From contig JAQUVX010000001.1 in NCBI GenBank assembly GCA_028693165.1, positions 124,001 to 188,000 of the forward strand: a stretch of DNA of 64,000 nt, written 5' to 3'. Source of the DNA: Lachnospiraceae bacterium. Its GTDB lineage: Bacteria > Bacillota > Clostridia > Lachnospirales > Lachnospiraceae. The stretch's first letter is position 1. Each line of letters opens with the position of its first letter. A program made the position numbers and the translations under genes. This document shows, one piece after another, positions 8,544 through 17,194 of this stretch. The notes under the pieces are model-generated. The model worked only from the letters and a program-made list of their open reading frames with translations, was not told the DNA's origin and did no database searches.

Positions 8544-9638
8544 CTATGGATGGATTACAACTTTAATCGAACCGTCCTTTTTATGTTCAAAAATATCAAT
8601 CGCCTTCTCATAATCCTCCAGCGGAAATGTATGTGTGATCAGCTTTTCTCCTTGAATCGCTCCAGTTGAAAAGAAATGAAGCACTTCTTCCGAAATATTC
8701 GGATTTGCTTTGGAGCCCACAAGCTTGATTTCATTAAAGTTTACCGTGTTTGCCGGAATCATAACGTTCGCATCATGATAGGTTGCTATGAGAGCAATCG
8801 CCCCGGTCTTTCTTACCATCTGACATGCTTTCATCGGAGAATCAGAGGCACCAGAACATTCCATCACTTCATCCGCCCCAACACCGCCAGTTAACTCCAG
8901 AACTCGCTTAACCGGATCTTCTTTTTCAAAATCAATACAAATATCAGCGCCAAGCTCGCGGGCTTTTTCAAGTTTTGCTCCGCGGCCAATCATAATGACA
9001 CGTCCCGAACCCAATGCCTTACATTCCATCATCGCGCACAGGCCGATTGCACCAGGGCCAAATACAACACTGGTTCCCCCCGGTGTAACTCCTGCCAACT
9101 GAACACCGTGAAAGGCAACGCCAGCGCAGTCACACATGGAGGCGACATCGTAACTCACATTTTCAGGTATTTTATGCAGTGCGCTTGTCTTATAAACATT
9201 ATACTCTGCATTTGCTCCCTGCCAGTAAAAACCATAGTGGCGATGTCCCAGATCCAGACCGCCGTCTTTTCCATCTTTGCCATAATTCAGGCATACTGTG
9301 TAATGTCCTTTTTTGCAATTATCGCATTTTCCACAGCCAACATGTGCTTCGCCAGCCACACGGTCTCCCGCGACAAAATCCTCTACTCCATCCCCCACTG
9401 CAACCACCTGCCCGGACCATTCATGCCCCATGATGAACGGATAATAGGGCGGCCAATTTGCAAACTCATACCCTCCATGGATCATCTTTGGATCTGAACC
9501 ACATATTGCAACTGATTTCACACGGCAAAGCACCTCTCCCGCCCCCGGCTTCGGAACCGAAACTTCTGCAAGTGCCAGCTTATCATATGCAACTAACGTC
9601 ATCGCTTTCATTTTCTGTGGGATTTTAAATTCTTCCAT
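8544..9638 (-). CDS. zinc-dependent alcohol/polyol dehydrogenase (MDR family)
   Basis: 364 residues from the ATG at 9638. Catalytic zinc ligands are visible in AICGSDPK and GHEWSG, and structural zinc cysteines in CGKCDNCKKGHYTVC. The NAD-binding fold follows (VVFGPGAIGLCAMM). It resembles sorbitol/threonine dehydrogenase-type enzymes that oxidise a secondary alcohol of a polyol or sugar acid. An ATG 30 bases upstream would overlap the preceding stop region; the start at 9638 has GGAGAG upstream. It is one of two paralogous but divergent MDR enzymes in this operon. Confidence 0.85.
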   Translation of the reverse strand: MEEFKIPQKMKAMTLVAYDKLALAEVSVPKPGAGEVLCRVKSVAICGSDPKMIHGGYEFANWPPYYPFIMGHEWSGQVVAVGDGVEDFVAGDRVAGEAHVGCGKCDNCKKGHYTVCLNYGKDGKDGGLDLGHRHYGFYWQGANAEYNVYKTSALHKIPENVSYDVASMCDCAGVAFHGVQLAGVTPGGTSVVFGPGAIGLCAMMECKALGSGRVIMIGRGAKLEKARELGADICIDFEKEDPVKRVLELTGGVGADEVMECSGASDSPMKACQMVRKTGAIALIATYHDANVMIPANTVNFNEIKLVGSKANPNISEEVLHFFSTGAIQGEKLITHTFPLEDYEKAIDIFEHKKDGSIKVVIHP

Positions 9639-9657
9639 GCCGTTTTCTCTCCATTTC

Positions 9658-10680
9658 CTATTTGTCAAATACCACTACCGTACGGCCAAGACTGGTTCCG
9701 TTTCGCAGCTGATCCAATGCCTCGTTGATCTCTTCCAGTTTATAGGTTTTATAAATATATGGCTTTACAATTCCTTTCTCCACCATCCGGATTGCATCCA
9801 CAAGATTTTGTCTGGAACTTCCTCTGATTCCTATAATTTCTTTTTCTTTGATTACAATCTGCTGATAATTCACTTCAAGTGTCGGATCATTATAGCCTAC
9901 AACGACAACCTTTCCGCCTGGCCGCAAAATTCTGAGACAGGATTCAATGCTTGATTTAATACCAATATTATCAAAAACGACATCACATTGTTCGCCTTCT
10001 GTGATTTTCATAATTTCTTCTTCCAGATCACATTTTGTCGTATTAATCACAACATCTGCACCAAACTGTTTTGCAATCTCAAGCTTTTTGTCCTGCCGGC
10101 TGGTTGCATATACCTCTGCCCCAAAATGCTTTGCAATCTGAATTCCCTGCAGCCCAAGACCGCCTACACCAAGAATCAACACACGATCCCCCGCTGTCAC
10201 CTGCCCCTTATCCTTGATTGCATGATACATGCAAACAACCGCGTCCGGTATAATCGCTGCCTGTTCGAATGGGATGGATTCATTGATCGGGAATACACTA
10301 TCCTTTGGAATCACACAGTATTCCTCATGAGATCCATTTCGCTCAAATCCAATCCTGACCAGTTCTCTGCAAAGATGCGTCTGACCGGTGCGGCAAAATC
10401 TGCAATGACCGCAAAGCACATCAATAGCGGCAACCATGTGCTGTCCCACCTTCAAATCTGTTACATTTTCCCCCAATTCCCATACAATTCCTGCCATTTC
10501 ATGTCCCGGGATATAATTCGTTTTTACGGTAGGCAGAATTCCGTCAATAATATGCAGATCAGAGGCGCACAGACCGCTTGCCATCACTTTTATAAGCACT
10601 TCGCCCGGTCCCGGTCTGGGGATATCCGTCTCCTCGATACTGAGCCCCTTGTGAAATTCTCTTAAAAAAGCCGCCTTCAT
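9658..10680 (-). CDS. zinc-dependent alcohol dehydrogenase (MDR family)
   Basis: 340 residues from the ATG at 10680 (GGAAGG 4 bases upstream; the in-frame ATG at 10692 lacks a ribosome site). Zinc ligands appear in GLCASDLH, GHEMAG and the structural cluster CGHCRFCRTGQTHLC; the coenzyme fold has GVGGLGLQGIQIA. It is closer to the primary alcohol dehydrogenase type than its neighbour. It lies 30 bases after the permease gene and 19 before the second dehydrogenase, so it belongs to the same transcript. Substrate unknown. Confidence 0.85.
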   Translation of the reverse strand: MKAAFLREFHKGLSIEETDIPRPGPGEVLIKVMASGLCASDLHIIDGILPTVKTNYIPGHEMAGIVWELGENVTDLKVGQHMVAAIDVLCGHCRFCRTGQTHLCRELVRIGFERNGSHEEYCVIPKDSVFPINESIPFEQAAIIPDAVVCMYHAIKDKGQVTAGDRVLILGVGGLGLQGIQIAKHFGAEVYATSRQDKKLEIAKQFGADVVINTTKCDLEEEIMKITEGEQCDVVFDNIGIKSSIESCLRILRPGGKVVVVGYNDPTLEVNYQQIVIKEKEIIGIRGSSRQNLVDAIRMVEKGIVKPYIYKTYKLEEINEALDQLRNGTSLGRTVVVFDK

Positions 10681-10713
10681 TTTTCCTTCCATCTTTTTCT
10701 ACACTTTCTATTC

Positions 10714-11748
10714 TTATTTTTTCTTGATATATTTTTGTGTATCAACCGAAACAGCCAGGAGGATGATCGCTCCTTTTACAAAATATTGTAAATAGGGATT
10801 AACCTGTGCAAATACAAGACCATAGCTGATGATCTGGAACAACAGCACACCTGTCACGACACCACCGATGGAGCCGACACCGCCTCGCATGGACACACCT
10901 CCGACCACACAGGAAGCGATCGCATCCAGCTCATAAGACTGCCCCAATGCATTCGTGGCGCTGCCCGTTCTGGCCACTTCCAGAGCCCCGCCGATGCCAT
11001 ACATAATTCCAGCAATGACATAAATAATTAGCATATTGCGAATAATATTGATACCCGATACATTTGCCGCCTCTGAATTTCCGCCAATTGCAAACATATT
11101 GCGTCCCAGCACAGTCTTGTTCCAGATAAACCAGATCACTACAATCGCAATAACTGCATAACAAACAAGATATGGAATTCGAATTGTCCCAATGTGAAAT
11201 GCACCCTGTGCCAGTTTGGAAAGCTTTGGATTCAGAACACCAATCGGAGCCGAATCATTTACCACATCAAAATAAATGGACATCAATCCATAAATGACCA
11301 ACTGCATGCCAAGTGAAGCAATAAACGGTGCAACCTTCAGCTTTGCCACAAAGAAGCCATGCACTAAGGAAAATGAGGCACAAAGCGCGATTGCCCCAAG
11401 AATCGGGATAATAAGCGGAAGCTCAGGAAGATTCGGGAACACTCTTGAGCCATAACTCGGATCCTGCAAGAACGATGCCGTAAAAATCGCTGCCATACCC
11501 ACACTGCGTCCTAAAGACAAATCCGTACAGCCAAGCACAATAATACCGCTCACCCCAAGGGCCAGGATGATTCGTGTGGAAGCCTGGCTCAAAATCGCAG
11601 ACGCGTTCTTCAGGCTCAGAAACTTTGGATCAATATAAATAATAACCAGCACCAGGATCAGCAGCACAATATAGATCGACCAGTCCAGCAGAATGCTTTT
11701 CCAGGACCTCTTCTGCATATCCGGCACTAAATTTTTCAATTTCGTCAT
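10714..11748 (-). CDS. mglC: sugar ABC transporter permease, MglC/RbsC type
   Basis: 344 residues with about ten hydrophobic segments, of the branched-chain amino acid/ribose permease superfamily. Typical stretches are GVSGIIVLGCTDLSLG and the cytoplasmic coupling region GRNMFAIGGNSEAANVSGIN. Together with the MglA-like ATPase and the MglB-like binding protein upstream it forms a complete CUT2 importer. AGGAGG precedes the ATG, overlapping the end of the ATPase gene closely. The sequence leans to the galactose/methyl-galactoside branch; the transported sugar is not proven. Confidence 0.85.
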   Translation of the reverse strand: MTKLKNLVPDMQKRSWKSILLDWSIYIVLLILVLVIIYIDPKFLSLKNASAILSQASTRIILALGVSGIIVLGCTDLSLGRSVGMAAIFTASFLQDPSYGSRVFPNLPELPLIIPILGAIALCASFSLVHGFFVAKLKVAPFIASLGMQLVIYGLMSIYFDVVNDSAPIGVLNPKLSKLAQGAFHIGTIRIPYLVCYAVIAIVVIWFIWNKTVLGRNMFAIGGNSEAANVSGINIIRNMLIIYVIAGIMYGIGGALEVARTGSATNALGQSYELDAIASCVVGGVSMRGGVGSIGGVVTGVLLFQIISYGLVFAQVNPYLQYFVKGAIILLAVSVDTQKYIKKK

Positions 11749-11760
11749 TGTAATTTCCTC

Positions 11761-13272
11761 CTATAAATATTTCGCAGATAGTCTAAGAATATCTTCCTGC
11801 GAAGTATCTTTTGTTTCTACAATTCCTGCAACCAGACCATTGCTCATGACCATGATTCGATCTGTGATGCCAAGAAGCTCCGGCATTTCGGAAGAGATAA
11901 AGATAACCCCTTTCCCCTTGGCTGCATAATCCATAACCAGCTGGTAGATCTCATACTTTGCCCCGACATCAATTCCTCTGGTTGGTTCATCCAGCATCAT
12001 AATATCTGAATCAATCAGAAGCCAGCGGCCCATAATTACTTTCTGCTGGTTGCCGCCTGACAGATTTCCGATTTTTTCTTTCTGAGAAGGTGTTTTTACA
12101 TGCATGGACTCGATCACCCACGTTGTGTCTTCCTCCATCTTTTTCTCATTGATAACGCCCAGTTTGTTTGCATAGCCCTTCATATTTGCAATCGTGGAGT
12201 TAAATTCAATATCCAGGCCAGCAAAAATACCATTTTGACGCCGGTCTTCCGTGATCAGCGCAAATCCATTGTCAATTGACTCTCTTGCATTGTGATTTCC
12301 AACCATTTTTCCGTCTTTTTCAATTGTTCCGTCAGCCCTGGTACGAATTCCGAAAATCGTTTCTATGGTCTCGGTTCTCCTTGAACCCATCAGGCCGGCA
12401 ATACCAAGGATTTCTCCTTTTCTCAGCTGAAAGGTTACATCCTTTACGGTAGGATCATACATTCCCTTTAAATGCTCGATCTTTAAGAGAACCTCATCGG
12501 ATGGCCTGCTTTTTTTCTCCGGAAACCGATTTGTCAATTCACGCCCTACAATCAGTGTAATCAGCTGATCTGTGTTCATCTCTTTTGCGGAGCCAGAAAA
12601 GACATACTGCCCATCACGCATCACGGTTACATCATCCGATATTTTCAAAATTTCCTCCATCTTATGAGAGATATAGACAATTCCACAGCCCTGATCCCTT
12701 AAGCTGTTAATAATTCGAAAAAGATGATCCACTTCCTTTTCCGTCAACGATGAAGTCGGTTCATCCAGAACCACAATCTTCGCATCCGCGGACACAGCCT
12801 TGGCAATCTCAATCATCTGCCGCTGCGATACGGAAAGTCTTCCGATTTTCTCTTTTGGATCAATATCCAGATTCAATCTTTCAAAGACCTCTTTCGTATC
12901 CTGATACATTTTGGCATCATCAACAATCAGACCATTTTTTGGCATTCGCCCCATCCAGATATTTTCCATAACGGTCGTTTCCGGCACCTGATTCAACTCC
13001 TGATGCACCATCGAAACTCCATGATCCAAAGCCTGTTTGGGATTCAGAAACCGAACCTTTTCACCTTTGAATATGATTTCTCCTTCATCCGGATTGTAAA
13101 TGCCAAACAGGCACTTCATTAACGTGGATTTTCCGGCACCGTTTTCTCCCATTAGTGCATGAACCGATCCCGGTCTCACATCCAGATTCACGCCGTCGAG
13201 TGCCCTCACTCCCGGAAATGTCTTAACTATGTTTTTCATCTGAAGAAGATATTCCGTAGTTTTTCCTTTCAT
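11761..13272 (-). CDS. mglA: sugar ABC transporter ATP-binding protein, MglA type
   Basis: 503 residues with two ABC domains, as in all CUT2 ATPases. Domain 1 has Walker [10 protein letters not shown] (about 39-47), signature [14 protein letters not shown] and Walker [11 protein letters not shown]. Domain 2 has a degenerate P-loop (GLMGSRRTE), signature [15 protein letters not shown] and [11 protein letters not shown]. It energises uptake through the permease at 10714. It is separated from the binding-protein gene by a 90-base spacer containing a very stable hairpin. Confidence 0.9.
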   Translation of the reverse strand: MKGKTTEYLLQMKNIVKTFPGVRALDGVNLDVRPGSVHALMGENGAGKSTLMKCLFGIYNPDEGEIIFKGEKVRFLNPKQALDHGVSMVHQELNQVPETTVMENIWMGRMPKNGLIVDDAKMYQDTKEVFERLNLDIDPKEKIGRLSVSQRQMIEIAKAVSADAKIVVLDEPTSSLTEKEVDHLFRIINSLRDQGCGIVYISHKMEEILKISDDVTVMRDGQYVFSGSAKEMNTDQLITLIVGRELTNRFPEKKSRPSDEVLLKIEHLKGMYDPTVKDVTFQLRKGEILGIAGLMGSRRTETIETIFGIRTRADGTIEKDGKMVGNHNARESIDNGFALITEDRRQNGIFAGLDIEFNSTIANMKGYANKLGVINEKKMEEDTTWVIESMHVKTPSQKEKIGNLSGGNQQKVIMGRWLLIDSDIMMLDEPTRGIDVGAKYEIYQLVMDYAAKGKGVIFISSEMPELLGITDRIMVMSNGLVAGIVETKDTSQEDILRLSAKYL

Positions 13273-13308
13273 TTTTTCACCGCCATTTCATTTTGTCCCT
13301 ATAAGGTT

Positions 13309-13341
13309 TCCGGGAAACTTTCTTTGAAAAAGTTTCCCGGA
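13309..13341 (-). promoter_or_regulatory. stable intercistronic hairpin between binding protein and ATPase genes
   Basis: Thirteen bases (TCCGGGAAACTTT, 13309-13321) pair perfectly with 13329-13341 across a 7-base loop. No U-tract follows on the minus strand, so it is not a standard terminator. Its position just after the substrate-binding protein gene is typical of a 3' mRNA-protecting structure that raises binding-protein levels above those of the ATPase and permease. Confidence 0.7.
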
Positions 13342-13361
13342 GTGTTGACTGCTATGTCCAT

Positions 13362-14489
13362 CTATTTTGATAACACATTACTGTAGATATCCCTTGCTTC
13401 CTGAACGTTATCTTTTCCGATCGGAAGATATGGAACTCTCAGATCCTTTATCTCGCCGAGTTCGCCTTCAACGCCTTCCAGAACAGCCGTGCCATTAAGG
13501 GCATTGTGCGCCATCTGATAGATTGCACTTCCTTCTGCATAAGCATTTGACATGATCGAACCAATAATGGTTTCATTGTCAATCAGATCCAATACCTCCG
13601 GCAATGCGTTGATACCGATGGCTCCCATCACGCCATCGCCTGCGCCAAAGTATCCTTCGGATTTGCATGATTCAATGGCACCTAAAAGCATTGCGTCATT
13701 ATTGGAAAGAATCATCTCGATTTCGTCTCCATATTTCCCCATCCATACGTCCATCACATCTTTTGCTGTTGCCGTTTTGAAATCACCTGTCTGCGTGTCA
13801 AGAAGCTCTGCAGCAAAGCCGGCTTCTTTGAACGTATCCTGATCCGCCTGCGTTCTTGCTACTGCATCCGGATGTCCCATAGTTCCCTGAATAATAACAT
13901 ACTGCATAATCCCATCACCATTCTTGTCATAGGCCGGATTCGCCTTAAATGCTTCCATCGCCATATTCGCCTGCATGACACCACTCTCATATGGATCGTT
14001 TCCGACATACCAGCATTTATCATAGCTCATCATATCTGCATCGGACGGACATCTATTAAAAAAGACAAGCGGAATATCAACTGCCTTTGCTTTTGAAATG
14101 ATGGACTGCGCCGCTGTCGGATCAACTGCATTTACGCAAAGGACTTTTGCTCCCTTATTAATCATAAGGTCAATCTGTTCAACCTGCTTTGCCTGATCAT
14201 TCTGTGCGTCCACCATCTGAATTTCAATGTCATCGCCTGCAACAGCCGTGATAGCATTGCGCACATAAGTCACATAGTTGTTGGCGTAATCAAAGATCAT
14301 AACCCCAATGATCGGCTTTTCCCCATTTTCCTTTGCTTCGGTTTCCACCTCCGTAACAGCTTCCGCCGCCGACTGCGATGCCGCTGCAGTTGTTGCTTTT
14401 GACGCTGCGTTTCCAGAGCATCCGGTCAAAGATGAAACTAACATTGCAGATGCCGCTAAAATGATAATACTCTTATTCATTTTTCTCAT
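13362..14489 (-). CDS. mglB: sugar ABC transporter substrate-binding lipoprotein, MglB type
   Basis: 375 residues. Signal peptide with lipobox (SSLTGC), then an Ala/Ser/Thr/Glu-rich linker, then a periplasmic-binding-protein fold of the galactose/glucose type (IGVMIFDYANNYVTYVR, MINKGAKVLCVNAVDPTAAQ, DGVMGAIGINALPEVLDLI). It would capture a hexose-like ligand outside the membrane for the MglA/MglC homologues that follow. GAAGGAG lies upstream of the ATG. It is the second gene of the GntR-led operon, 36 bases after the regulator. Confidence 0.88.
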   Translation of the reverse strand: MRKMNKSIIILAASAMLVSSLTGCSGNAASKATTAAASQSAAEAVTEVETEAKENGEKPIIGVMIFDYANNYVTYVRNAITAVAGDDIEIQMVDAQNDQAKQVEQIDLMINKGAKVLCVNAVDPTAAQSIISKAKAVDIPLVFFNRCPSDADMMSYDKCWYVGNDPYESGVMQANMAMEAFKANPAYDKNGDGIMQYVIIQGTMGHPDAVARTQADQDTFKEAGFAAELLDTQTGDFKTATAKDVMDVWMGKYGDEIEMILSNNDAMLLGAIESCKSEGYFGAGDGVMGAIGINALPEVLDLIDNETIIGSIMSNAYAEGSAIYQMAHNALNGTAVLEGVEGELGEIKDLRVPYLPIGKDNVQEARDIYSNVLSK

Positions 14490-14525
14490 AATGCTTCTCC
14501 TTCATTAATAGAATAAATTGTTTTC

Positions 14526-15215
14526 TCACTGATATTTCAGCTTTTCAAATTGCTCTCTCATATACATAATTGCATTATAAAGATGCTGATATCCTGCCTT
14601 TTCTGCCTGATCCGCATTGCCTCTTTCGATTGCTGAAACAATATTGCTGTGTTCCTGTAATACCTGTGTCTGCCGCCCCTCGATGTGATACCCCGTTACC
14701 CGGTTATGTTTTGCCATGATGTAAAGCTGCTTTGCCATATCCTGTAGTATCGGCGTTTTCATGCTGGCATAAATCAAAAAATGCATTTCCTGATCGAATT
14801 CCATAAATCCTGCTTCATCCCCGGTTAAGGAACATTCTTCCGCACGATTTGCTGTCTGCACCAGTTTTTCCTTTGCCGCATCATTCATATACCTTGCTGC
14901 AGAATTCGCTGCAATCCCTTCCAACGCGGCTCGGGTTTTAAATATTTCATACATTTCTTCTGACATGAAATCGGCAACTTTCGCTTCCTTATGTACTACT
15001 TTTGTAACGAGTCCAACCGATACCAGCCTATTTACTGCATCACGCACTGGTGTCCGGCTAACATTCAGCTGCCTTGAGAGCTGATTTGTATTCAATGGAG
15101 TGTTGGGAGCCAGTTTCCCTGACAAAATCCAATCCCGTAAAATCTCATAGACTCGATCCTGCAAAGAAACATAGTCATCTAGCAAATTTACGATCGTATC
15201 TGTATCTTTTTTCAT
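14526..15215 (-). CDS. GntR-family transcriptional regulator (FadR/FCD subfamily)
   Basis: 229 residues from the ATG at 15215 (GAGGTG upstream; a longer ORF from 15278 lies over the promoter). The N-terminal winged helix has the typical LSRQLNVSRTPVRDAVNRL recognition segment. The C-terminal FCD domain has the helical metal/ligand pattern with EFDQEMHFLIY and EHSNIVSAI. Such proteins usually repress a catabolic operon and are released by a sugar acid or carboxylate. It is the first gene of the operon that ends with the lactonase at 6465, so autoregulation is likely. Confidence 0.88.
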   Translation of the reverse strand: MKKDTDTIVNLLDDYVSLQDRVYEILRDWILSGKLAPNTPLNTNQLSRQLNVSRTPVRDAVNRLVSVGLVTKVVHKEAKVADFMSEEMYEIFKTRAALEGIAANSAARYMNDAAKEKLVQTANRAEECSLTGDEAGFMEFDQEMHFLIYASMKTPILQDMAKQLYIMAKHNRVTGYHIEGRQTQVLQEHSNIVSAIERGNADQAEKAGYQHLYNAIMYMREQFEKLKYQ

Positions 15216-15284
15216 GTGCGCACCTCGTTTACTTTGTTTGGCCATAACAAGATGATTTGGATGTTGGATCCATCTCATGTTTTT

Positions 15285-15313
15285 ATACTAGCATATTGAC
15301 CAAATATTTTCAA
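15285..15313 (-). promoter_or_regulatory. promoter of the GntR-mgl-dehydrogenase operon
   Basis: On the minus strand TTGAAA (15313-15308), 17 bases, TAGTAT (15290-15285). It fits a transcript beginning near 15278 and excludes the ATG at 15278 as a start. A TGGATCCA palindrome lies at 15265-15272 in the leader and could be part of an operator. Confidence 0.65.
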
Positions 15314-15429
15314 TAATCATCCGCTTTTTTATTTATTTTGTACGTTTTATGAAATTTTGATTGCTTATTGGATTTTTAGTTCAAATCTAATAGAAGAAGC
15401 ATCTTGCTGGCTTTTGTATACAATATCAA

Positions 15430-15467
15430 GAAAGGCAACCAACCGTATTACTGGTTGACCGCCTTTC
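15430..15467 (-). terminator. hairpin after the HipA gene
   Basis: GAAAGGC (15430-15436) pairs with GCCTTTC (15461-15467), extended inside by an AACC/GGTT pairing. On the minus strand the stem is followed by TTGAT, so the U-tract is short. It lies 83 bases beyond the HipA stop. The rest of 15314-15549 shows no gene. Confidence 0.5.
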
Positions 15468-15549
15468 ACATCCTATCGTAAAACTCATTAAGCAGAATCC
15501 CGCTGCAATGTTTGCCTCCAATGTCAAGTTCTAAATACCCATTTTATTT

Positions 15550-16707
15550 TTAACCTTCTTTCATATAGTTCCACAAATCCCTACACACAGTTTCCCGCAC
15601 CTGCTCCATCAGCACCCTGCACCTGCTCTGGGGAATCCCGGTCTCCGTTCCAACCTTGATTAACTCCGTCTCTCCCGGATTCTTTCCATTGCCGGCTACA
15701 GAAGTTGTATGCTCTCCATAATATGTGGAACTATAGGTCAGATCATAGGCAGGACTGAGTTTCCATTTTTTGTTGTTCTCATCATATAGAAATGTAAAGT
15801 TCTTCGCATGATCATCCCGGTTGTGTGCAAACACATTAAAACACATACGCAGGAACATATTTTCTAAATCCGCCTTGTTGTTGCCGGTCATGATCTTTGT
15901 CAGCTTCATCAGATCTCTGTAATCCAGGCATGGCTGTCTAAAATCGGCTTCCAGCAATGCGGCGGCGGTACACATATGCACCTTGTACTGCTCGGTTTTC
16001 CGCCGCTCTTCCTGTTCCATCGTGACTCGGTCAAAACGCCTTGTCCCGAAATATCCCGAACATTTTTTTGAATGAAACAATCTGGTTTCTGTCATATCGA
16101 TTCCACAGTTTCTGGCGCACAGAGAGTAATCATACTCCATCTTTCCGGCATTTGGCCGATCCACATGAGCTGGAAATTTGATAATCCAGTCTTCATCCTG
16201 GATTTTCGTCATAATCTTCGGTCTGGCACCGCCGCTGGTTCCGCCTAATCGATATAATTCATCCAGATTGTCATCGTAATCAGTGGTAAGGATTCGTTTA
16301 CACTGTGTGGCCAGCTCATCCAGATCAAAATCCTGCCGCTCATCCGGCATAGCTGTCTCCGGTTCGTAGGTCAATGCGCCCATTCCAGATGCCCCCACAA
16401 TGGAAAGACGGTCAAGCACCGATAGCTCGTCTACATTCTGTCCACTCTTTTGCAGAACCCGGTTCAGCAGAAGCTGTCCCCATGCATCCGGAAGGCTGTC
16501 CGAAAACACACCGAATAAGCCGCCAAAATACGGTTTATCGGAAACAAAAACCTGCTTTTTAAGCGGTATCGAAAATGGGCTGATCGAAAAGCCATCTTCG
16601 ATCCATTCTTCCGAATATTCAAACGCCGCTTTTTTAGCTTCTGTCAGCGCAAGCTTTCCCACGAATCTCTGATGATACAGTACGCGAATCACCTTATTTG
16701 CTTTCAC
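15550..16707 (-). CDS. hipA: HipA-family serine/threonine kinase toxin
   Basis: 385 residues, within the range of full-length HipA proteins. The N-terminal lobe includes LPDAWGQLLLNR and the phosphate/regulatory loop GGTSGGARPK (155-164), whose serine corresponds in position to the autophosphorylated serine of E. coli HipA. The kinase core has HNRDDHAKNF (catalytic Asp298, Asn303) and SPAYDLT (metal-binding Asp322). The kinase is therefore expected to be active. E. coli HipA phosphorylates glutamyl-tRNA synthetase; the target here is unknown. Its start overlaps the antitoxin gene by 14 bases, the usual antitoxin-first arrangement. Confidence 0.9.
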   Translation of the reverse strand: MKANKVIRVLYHQRFVGKLALTEAKKAAFEYSEEWIEDGFSISPFSIPLKKQVFVSDKPYFGGLFGVFSDSLPDAWGQLLLNRVLQKSGQNVDELSVLDRLSIVGASGMGALTYEPETAMPDERQDFDLDELATQCKRILTTDYDDNLDELYRLGGTSGGARPKIMTKIQDEDWIIKFPAHVDRPNAGKMEYDYSLCARNCGIDMTETRLFHSKKCSGYFGTRRFDRVTMEQEERRKTEQYKVHMCTAAALLEADFRQPCLDYRDLMKLTKIMTGNNKADLENMFLRMCFNVFAHNRDDHAKNFTFLYDENNKKWKLSPAYDLTYSSTYYGEHTTSVAGNGKNPGETELIKVGTETGIPQSRCRVLMEQVRETVCRDLWNYMKEG

Positions 16708-16972
16708 GAATTACCTCCTCAATGCTGGCATACGGGACATTGACAAACAATCCCTTGATCTCCTCTGCGCAATCCAGTGTCATGGCTAATCTGGTCAGGA
16801 ATAACAGTGATATATTTCCGGTCGTCTCAAATCGCTTGATGGAGCCATAGCTCACACCGCTGATGTGGCTCAGTTCCTCCTGTGTGATTTTTCGTCTTTT
16901 TCGAATTGTCTTCAGGCGCTTTGCCAGATTCCTGTTGATCTCCTCTGCTGTCTCCCATACAAATCCATCCAT
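16694..16972 (-). CDS. hipB: HipB-like helix-turn-helix antitoxin
   Basis: 92 residues from the ATG at 16972 (AAAGGAG 6 bases upstream). A Cro/C1-type helix-turn-helix is clear: ITQEELSHISGVSYGSIKRFE. A short C-terminal tail follows. As partner of HipA it should bind and inhibit the kinase and repress its own promoter. Upstream AT-rich DNA contains AGAT-N8-ATCT (17025-17040), an inverted repeat with the spacing known for HipB operators. Confidence 0.85.
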   Translation of the reverse strand: MDGFVWETAEEINRNLAKRLKTIRKRRKITQEELSHISGVSYGSIKRFETTGNISLLFLTRLAMTLDCAEEIKGLFVNVPYASIEEVIRESK

Positions 16973-17120
16973 GCCTGCTCCTTTCGTTTGAGTATCCTGC
17001 CTCTGCACTCACGATTTATTTTACAGATCATATTTTATCTATTATCTCTATTTTTCGTTATTTTATACAATATATTATCTATTATTATTTTATCACTGTT
17101 TCAGGGTTTTCGCAACCAAC

Positions 17121-17162
17121 AAAAACGGAAGCACAAACCCACCGATCTGGATTTGCGCTTCC
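17121..17162 (-). terminator. terminator of the DUF5107/TPR gene
   Basis: GGAAGC-A-CAAA (17127-17137) pairs with TTTG-C-GCTTCC (to 17162) in a long stem with one mismatch. On the minus strand it is followed by GTTTTTG. It lies about 35 bases beyond the stop at 17195. Confidence 0.7.
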
Positions 17163-17194
17163 TGCTGCTCGATTTTGTTGCTTTATCATGCGAA

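Noticed and set aside
13309-13341. Terminator between mglB and mglA type genes
   Set aside because: The stem is strong but no T-run follows on the minus strand, and the downstream genes have no promoter of their own; recorded as an intercistronic stability hairpin.
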